Part shown: one piece after another, positions 61,053-64,000 of the stretch
How the letters are laid out: each line of letters begins with the position of its first letter
How positions within the stretch are numbered: the stretch's first letter is position 1
DNA from: JBLHZY01 sp050633265
Lineage (GTDB): Bacteria; Pseudomonadota; Alphaproteobacteria; Rhodobacterales; Rhodobacteraceae
DNA: 64,000 nt
Direction: 5' to 3'
Assembly: GCA_050633265.1 (NCBI GenBank)
Contig: JBOEGE010000002.1
Span: forward strand, 1-64,000
The notes under the pieces: model-generated
Told to the model about the DNA's origin: nothing
Seen by the model: the letters and a program-made list of their open reading frames with translations, nothing else
Databases searched by the model: none
Translations under genes and position numbers: made by a program

Positions 61053-61673
61053 GTGACCAAACGCACGTCTGCCAAGTACAAAATCGATCGCCGCATGGGC
61101 GAAAACATTTGGGGCCGCCCCAAATCCCCCGTCAATCGCCGCGAATATGGCCCCGGTCAGCACGGTCAGCGCCGCAAGGGCAAACTGTCTGATTTCGGTC
61201 TTCAGCTGCGCGCCAAGCAAAAGCTTAAAGGCTATTACGGCGACCTGACTGAAAAGCAATTCCGCCGCATCTTTACCGAAGCTGAGCGCGTAAAAGGCGA
61301 TACAGGCGAAAACCTGATCGGCCTGCTTGAGAGCCGCCTTGATGCTGTTGTGTATCGTGCGAAATTCGTTGCAACCGTTTTTGCGGCGCGCCAATTCGTT
61401 AACCACGGCCACGTAACCGTAAACGGCAAACGCGTGAACATCCCTTCCTACCGCGTCTCTGAAGGCGACGTGATCGAAGTGCGTGATCGCTCCAAGCAGA
61501 TCGCCGTTGTGATCGAGGCAACACAGCTCGCTGAGCGCGATGTGCCTGATTACATCGATGCGGATCACTCCAAAATGAAAGCGACGTTTGTGCGCACTCC
61601 AGGCCTTGGCGATGTGCCATATCCTGTTGTGATGGAACCAAACCTCGTGATCGAATATTACGCTCAGAACTAA
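61053..61673 (+). CDS. rpsD: 30S ribosomal protein S4
   Basis: A 206-residue S4 protein starting at GTG 61053 (V-T-K-R-T-S-A-K-Y-K), the length of alphaproteobacterial S4. It has the N-terminal basic arm (RRMGENIWGRPKSPVNRREY), the central FRRIFTEAERVKGDTGENLI and the S4 RNA-binding fold SRLDAVVYRAKFVATVFAAR with VNHGHVTVNGKRVNIPSYRV. S4 binds 16S rRNA and nucleates 30S assembly. AAGGA lies about 11 bp upstream. The gene is alone with its own promoter and terminator rather than in the alpha operon, as in other Rhodobacterales. Confidence 0.96.
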   Translation: MTKRTSAKYKIDRRMGENIWGRPKSPVNRREYGPGQHGQRRKGKLSDFGLQLRAKQKLKGYYGDLTEKQFRRIFTEAERVKGDTGENLIGLLESRLDAVVYRAKFVATVFAARQFVNHGHVTVNGKRVNIPSYRVSEGDVIEVRDRSKQIAVVIEATQLAERDVPDYIDADHSKMKATFVRTPGLGDVPYPVVMEPNLVIEYYAQN

Positions 61674-61695
61674 TCTGAGCCGAGATTTCGAATTG

Positions 61696-61727
61696 AAAGG
61701 CCGTGCCCCAGGGTGCGGCCTTTTGCT
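61696..61727 (+). terminator. Rho-independent terminator after rpsD
   Basis: AAAGGCCG (61696-61703) pairs with CGGCCTTT (61716-61723) around the loop TGCCCCAGGGTG, followed by TTTGCTTT. Confidence 0.8.
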
Positions 61728-61850
61728 TTGGGTGCGCGCCTTTGCGCGAGCAGAAACCTATTGGAATGGCGCGTTCATCCGCATAAGAACGATGGGCGCA
61801 AAATTTCGCGCCTCTCTAATACTGTCTGCGCCAAGGTTAAAAGGACGATC

Positions 61851-63275
61851 ATGAGCAAAACGCATCCGATTTACGCCCGCATCAACGGCCCCATTATTCT
61901 GATCGGTTTTGGATCCATCGGGCGCGGGACCTTGCCCTTGATCGAGCGTCATTTCGAGTTTGATCGCGAAAAATTGGTGATCATCGAGCCAAATGAAGCG
62001 CTAAGTGAAGAGATCAAAGCGCGCGGCATGCGCCACATCAAAGAGGCGCTGACGCCGGATAATTACCGCGCCGTTTTGGGCGATCTGTTTGAGCCGGGCG
62101 CAGGCTTTGTTGTCAATCTTTCGGTCGATACCTCTTCGCTCGATCTGATGAAGTACTGCCGCGAAAACGGCGTGCTTTATATCGATACTGTGGTCGAGCC
62201 ATGGGCCGGCTTTTACTTTGATACCGAAGACAATGCCGCGCGCACCAATTATGCCCTGCGTGAAACGGTGCGGCGCGAAAAGGCCGCCAATCCGGGCGGG
62301 ACAACGGCCGTTTCCTGCTGCGGGGCCAATCCGGGCATGGTCAGTTGGTTTGTCAAAGAGGCGCTGCTGACGTTGGCAAAAGACACAGGTCAAGCGAGCG
62401 AAGCACCAACAAGCCGGAGCGGCTGGGCCAAGCTGATGCAGTCGCTCGGGGTTCAAGGCGTTCATATCGCTGAGCGCGATACCCAAACCCGCCAAGAACA
62501 GCGCCAAGCGGGGCATTTTGTGAACACGTGGTCGGTTGAGGGCTTCATCGCCGAAGGGTTTCAACCCGCCGAGCTTGGCTGGGGCACCCATGAGCCTTGG
62601 TTCCCGCCCAATGCCCATAAACAGACCAAAGGCAGCCAATCCGCGATCTGGCTCGAACAGCCCGGTGCCAACACTCGCGTGCGTACTTGGTGCCCAACGA
62701 TGGGCGCGCAATTCGGCTTTCTGGTCACCCATAACGAGGCGGTTTCGATCTCGGATTACTACACGCTGGGCGATCCATCCGCGCCCGACTATCGCCCGAC
62801 CTGCCATTATGCCTATCACCCCTGCGATGATGCAGTGCTCTCATTGCACGAGATGTTCGGCTCTAACACGATCCAAGATGTGCATCACATTATGGATGTG
62901 AATGAGATTGATCCCGGCGGCGTCGATGAGCTTGGCGTTTTGCTCTATGGCCATGAAAAGAATGCGCTTTGGTTCGGCTCGCGCCTCTCTAATGACGAGG
63001 CCAAGCTGCTTGCGCCCGATCAAAATGCCACCGGCCTTCAAGTCACCTCTGCGGTGCTTGCGGGGATGGTCTGGGCGCTGGAAAACCCCCAAGCGGGCAT
63101 CGTTGAAACCGATGAGATGGATCACGCGCGCTGCTTGGATGTGCAGCGCCCCTATCTTGGCCCGGTCGAGGCCCATTATACCGATTGGACCCCTCTGACC
63201 GATCGCCAGACCGCCTTTCCCGAAGCGACCATCCCAGATCATCCTTGGGCCTTTCGCAATGTGCTTGAAGGCTAG
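61851..63275 (+). CDS. hss: Homospermidine synthase
   Basis: A 474-residue enzyme from ATG 61851 with AAAAGGA just upstream. The NAD-binding motif is LIGFGSIGRGTLPLIE, followed by acidic EPNEAL; the conserved family blocks are NLSVDTSSLDLMKYC, VSCCGANPGMVSWFV, CPTMGAQFGFLVTHNEAVSI and HPCDDAVLSLHEMFG. It condenses putrescine (or spermidine) units to homospermidine, the characteristic polyamine of many alphaproteobacteria. The gene follows rpsD after a terminator and precedes hisC. Confidence 0.94.
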   Translation: MSKTHPIYARINGPIILIGFGSIGRGTLPLIERHFEFDREKLVIIEPNEALSEEIKARGMRHIKEALTPDNYRAVLGDLFEPGAGFVVNLSVDTSSLDLMKYCRENGVLYIDTVVEPWAGFYFDTEDNAARTNYALRETVRREKAANPGGTTAVSCCGANPGMVSWFVKEALLTLAKDTGQASEAPTSRSGWAKLMQSLGVQGVHIAERDTQTRQEQRQAGHFVNTWSVEGFIAEGFQPAELGWGTHEPWFPPNAHKQTKGSQSAIWLEQPGANTRVRTWCPTMGAQFGFLVTHNEAVSISDYYTLGDPSAPDYRPTCHYAYHPCDDAVLSLHEMFGSNTIQDVHHIMDVNEIDPGGVDELGVLLYGHEKNALWFGSRLSNDEAKLLAPDQNATGLQVTSAVLAGMVWALENPQAGIVETDEMDHARCLDVQRPYLGPVEAHYTDWTPLTDRQTAFPEATIPDHPWAFRNVLEG

Positions 63276-63452
63276 GGCTGCGCTGCTTTTCTAGGCATAT
63301 GCTGTAAAATCGCGCCGCGCGCCCGGGCCGAAACGGCTGTGTTTTGCGCCAATCGCGCTGCTCAGCGGCCCATATCCGATGCGGTTAATTGCGCACTGGC
63401 AATGATCCGCCCAGCCCGCTAAAAAGGCGCGAAACCTGAGTGAGTGAGCCTT

Positions 63453-64000
63453 ATGACGATCAGCATCAATCCCCAACCCGGCATCATGGATATCGCGCTG
63501 TATCAAAGCGGTGCGAGCCAGATTGAAGGGCATGCTGACGTTATCAAACTCAGCTCTAACGAGAATCCTTTCGGCGCCTCTGAAAAGGCCAAAGAGGCGG
63601 TTGCGCGATCCGTTCATCAGCTGCACCGCTACCCCGGCACAGATCACGCCGCCCTGCGCGCGGCCATCGGCGAAGTGCATGATGTTGATCCAGAGCGGGT
63701 GATCTGCGGAACTGGCTCGGACGAGATCATCCACTTCCTGTGCCAAGCATACGCCGGCCCCGGCGATGAGGTGATCCATACCGAGCACGGCTTTTCGATG
63801 TATAAAATCTCGACCCTCGCCGCAGGCGCGACGCCGATTTGCGTTCCCGAACATGAGCGGGTGGTGGATGTTGATCTGATCCTGCAAGCTTGCAATGAGA
63901 AAACCAAACTGGTGTTTATCGCCAATCCGGCCAATCCGACAGGAACGATGATTGGCGGCAATGAAGCGGCGCGGCTTGCCGATGGGCTGCCCAAAGGCGC
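63453..64000 (+). CDS. hisC: Histidinol-phosphate aminotransferase, 3' end cut by window
   Basis: The frame opens at ATG 63453 (MTISINPQPGIMDIALYQ) and remains open to the window end, 182 residues so far. SSNENPFGASEKAKEAV, RYPGTDHAALRAAI and ICGTGSDEIIHFLCQAYAGP are typical of HisC, and IANPANPTGTMI precedes the part carrying the PLP Asp and Lys that is outside the window. It transfers an amino group in histidine synthesis and often also in aromatic amino acid synthesis. It is a distant paralogue of the aminotransferase gene at 31137-32243. Confidence 0.9.
   Translation, partial: MTISINPQPGIMDIALYQSGASQIEGHADVIKLSSNENPFGASEKAKEAVARSVHQLHRYPGTDHAALRAAIGEVHDVDPERVICGTGSDEIIHFLCQAYAGPGDEVIHTEHGFSMYKISTLAAGATPICVPEHERVVDVDLILQACNEKTKLVFIANPANPTGTMIGGNEAARLADGLPKG

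Overview
The window is a piece of an alphaproteobacterial chromosome, most likely from the order Rhodobacterales (Roseobacter/Rhodobacter type). This rests on the rpoE-chrR pair beside a CFA-synthase operon, the PopZ-like protein next to cobQ, DUF6280, the pleD/DUF3572 pair, the H-NOX/diguanylate-cyclase pair, homospermidine synthase next to hisC, and a GC-rich codon usage with many ATGA and TAATG gene overlaps. No strain-level identification is possible from the sequence alone. ORF boundaries were checked by reading start codons and ribosome binding sites by eye.

Bases 1 to about 10,750 are foreign. The DNA is visibly AT-richer, and it ends in a tyrosine integrase abutting the 3' end of a tRNA-Cys gene, so this is the right part of an integrative element whose left end lies outside the window. 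Besides small DNA-binding regulators (XRE, two divergent ribbon-helix-helix proteins with palindromic operators), a secreted TrbM-like protein and an IS-derived remnant, it carries one striking operon. This encodes a 1632-residue protein with a GHKL ATPase and two phosphoribosyltransferase-like motifs, followed 3 bp later by a receiver-like domain fused to a calcineurin-type phosphoesterase. It is the best candidate in the window for an undescribed system, probably defence or signalling, and resembles a two-component pathway with an enzymatic output.

From 10,985 to 17,458 lies a singlet-oxygen-type stress module. Six overlapping leftward genes (FAD oxidoreductase, DUF1365, CFA-type methyltransferase, SDR, TspO-like, DUF2177) diverge from rpoE-chrR, and the 168-bp gap between the start codons contains two mirror-image sigma-E promoters sharing a palindromic -35 centre.

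From 17.5 to 33.4 kb there are housekeeping and envelope genes: a 2OG-oxygenase-like protein, pcm, tolC, a PopZ-like polar protein with a histidine-rich repeat, cobQ, DUF6280, efp, a sterol desaturase-like protein, ygfZ, a glycosyltransferase, an MsbA-type exporter, a phosphatase, two aminotransferases and a crotonase. From 33.5 to 47 kb come valS, an orphan CoxL-type molybdenum hydroxylase, DUF2235, a thioesterase, metF and metR with a MetR box between them, suhB, a Flp-type pilin, a GFA enzyme, tRNA-Leu(UAA), a lytic transglycosylase and metG. From 47 to 53.9 kb are two lipoproteins, a degenerate carnitine dehydrogenase-thioesterase fusion, a DMT transporter, NUDIX, DUF983, and a four-gene EF-hand/ECF-sigma/anti-sigma/periplasmic-sensor cluster. 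From 54 to 64 kb are pleD, DUF3572, a MarR regulator, an H-NOX-like protein lacking its usual heme ligand with a HNOBA-GGDEF partner, an LpxR-like protein, a Hint-domain protein, rpsD, homospermidine synthase and the start of hisC.
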